Of a stretch of 5,201 nucleotides of DNA, positions 4,326-5,201 are shown piece after piece; position 1 is the first letter of the stretch, and each line of letters begins with the position of its first letter. This DNA comes from Bacillota bacterium (GTDB lineage Bacteria > Bacillota > Sulfobacillia > Symbiobacteriales > Symbiobacteriaceae): the NCBI GenBank assembly GCA_028287415.1, contig JAQBPS010000149.1, positions 1 to 5,201 on the forward strand, read 5' to 3'. A model generated the notes under the pieces. The model had not been told where the DNA came from. It ran no database searches and worked only from the letters and a program-made list of their open reading frames with translations. A program made the translations under genes and the position numbers.

Positions 4326-5195
4326 GTGATTCTCCTGGAAGGCAAGAGCCCTGCCGCTGCGCTCCGTGCCGACCTGTCCGCCCGTGTGGCCGCCCTCGCC
4401 GCCACCGCCCGCCCGCCCCGGCTCGCCGCCGTCCTGGCTGGCAGCGACCAGGCCTCGGATCTCTATATGAAGCGAAAGGCGCGGGTAGGCCGGGAACTGG
4501 GCATCGCCGTGGAGGAGCACCGGCTGCCTGTCGCCACGGCGGCCGAACTGGCCGGACTCCTCCGCCGCCTCAGCCTCCGGTCGGACGTCGACGGGATTCT
4601 GCTGGAGCAGCCCCTCCCCTGCGGCATCGCCAAGGAGCAGGTGCTCCACGCCATTGATCCCGGCAAGGATGTGGACGGCACCACTGGCCAGACACACGGG
4701 CTGCTGACCGGTGCCCCCGTTTGCCTGGCGCCGGCCACACCCCTGGCCGTCATGCGCCTGCTGAGCCACTACGCGATCCCACTGAAGGGTGCCCACGTCG
4801 TGATCGTCGGGCACAGTGCGGTGGTCGGTAAGCCCCTTGCTCTGATGATGCTTGCGGCCGATGCGACGGTCACCGTCTGCCACAAGGAGACGCGGGACCT
4901 GGCGGCACACACACGCCATGCCGATGTACTGGTGGTGGCCGCCGGCGTGCCGGGCCTGATCCGGGGTGACATGATCCGGCCCGGCGCCGCCGTAGTCGAC
5001 GTGGGCATCAACCTGGTGGCAGGCCGGACCGTCGGCGACGTCGACTTTGAGTCGGTCGCCGCCGTGGCCGGGGCGCTCACCCCGGTGCCGGGCGGGGTCG
5101 GCCCACTGACCACGCTGACGATCCTGGCGAACACGGTGGCGGGCGCGGAGCGGCGCCTGCTCGCCGCTGATGCGGGGGCAGGCGCCGCCGACTGA
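4326..5195 (+). CDS. folD: Bifunctional methylene-THF dehydrogenase / methenyl-THF cyclohydrolase
   Basis: FolD interconverts 5,10-methylene-THF, 5,10-methenyl-THF and 10-formyl-THF using NAD(P), supplying one-carbon units for purines and fMet-tRNA. The 289-residue length fits the family. The catalytic domain shows the Tyr47-x3-Lys51 pair (YMKRK), matching E. coli Tyr50/Lys54, and KDVDG with Asp117. The nucleotide domain shows VVIVGHSAVVGKP, and the C-terminal signature TPVPGGVGPLTTLTIL is intact. Several signature positions are unusual: DGILLEQPLP where most have DGILVQLPLP, so Glu94 sits where the catalytic Gln is expected; GHS (His163) instead of GRS; and PATP instead of PCTP. The GTG start at 4326 has GGAGGTG 7 nt upstream. 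The gene is preceded by a ZTP riboswitch, which supports a true folate role. The protein is Ala-rich, and the C-terminal tail after about residue 275 is low complexity. Confidence 0.94.
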   Translation: MILLEGKSPAAALRADLSARVAALAATARPPRLAAVLAGSDQASDLYMKRKARVGRELGIAVEEHRLPVATAAELAGLLRRLSLRSDVDGILLEQPLPCGIAKEQVLHAIDPGKDVDGTTGQTHGLLTGAPVCLAPATPLAVMRLLSHYAIPLKGAHVVIVGHSAVVGKPLALMMLAADATVTVCHKETRDLAAHTRHADVLVVAAGVPGLIRGDMIRPGAAVVDVGINLVAGRTVGDVDFESVAAVAGALTPVPGGVGPLTTLTILANTVAGAERRLLAADAGAGAAD

Positions 5196-5201
5196 TCGTG
5201 T

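Noticed and set aside
1..5201. Defence, phage, transposon, CRISPR or tRNA content
   Set aside because: I saw no transposase or integrase, no regularly spaced repeats, no terminal inverted repeats and no tRNA cloverleaf. Composition is even across the window, so transfer is not indicated.

Overview
The window is about 65% GC and looks like a chromosomal segment of an endospore-forming, high-GC Firmicute. Symbiobacterium and its relatives are my best guess, from gene content and base composition only. The clues are a YtxC-type sporulation gene, a CwlD-type spore-cortex amidase, a T-box leader on thrS and a ZTP riboswitch on folD. I see no mobile element, CRISPR array, tRNA or rRNA gene.

Layout, right to left on the minus strand: cwlD (4113-3391), a 172-bp gap with a SigE-like promoter, ytxC (3218-2295), a rho-independent terminator (2280-2252), a secreted DUF4352-like protein (2210-1392), a PaaI-type hotdog thioesterase (1320-823), the thrS promoter and T-box leader (826 to about 486), and the 5' part of thrS (485 to beyond the left edge). 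On the plus strand, folD (4326-5195) diverges from cwlD. It is preceded by a ZTP (pfl) aptamer (4201-4271), an intrinsic terminator (4271-4311) and a strong ribosome binding site.

The two leaders are the best-supported regulatory features, and both are of the transcription-attenuation type. The thrS leader has a specifier loop reading ACC (Thr), a T-box with a 7-nt tRNA-acceptor bulge, and mutually exclusive antiterminator and terminator folds. It should switch thrS on when tRNA-Thr is uncharged. The folD leader has every core element of a ZTP aptamer, including the pseudoknot. It should switch on one-carbon folate metabolism when ZMP/ZTP accumulates because 10-formyl-THF is short. cwlD and ytxC are sporulation genes. 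ytxC and thrS are also neighbours in Bacillus, so the order here appears to be an old arrangement with two extra genes inserted.

I do not see an undescribed multi-gene system. The parts most worth a second look are the half-SPOR-like C-terminus of the secreted DUF4352-like protein, altered signature residues in FolD, a cysteine-rich tail on YtxC, and how closely the two attenuators are packed against neighbouring signals.
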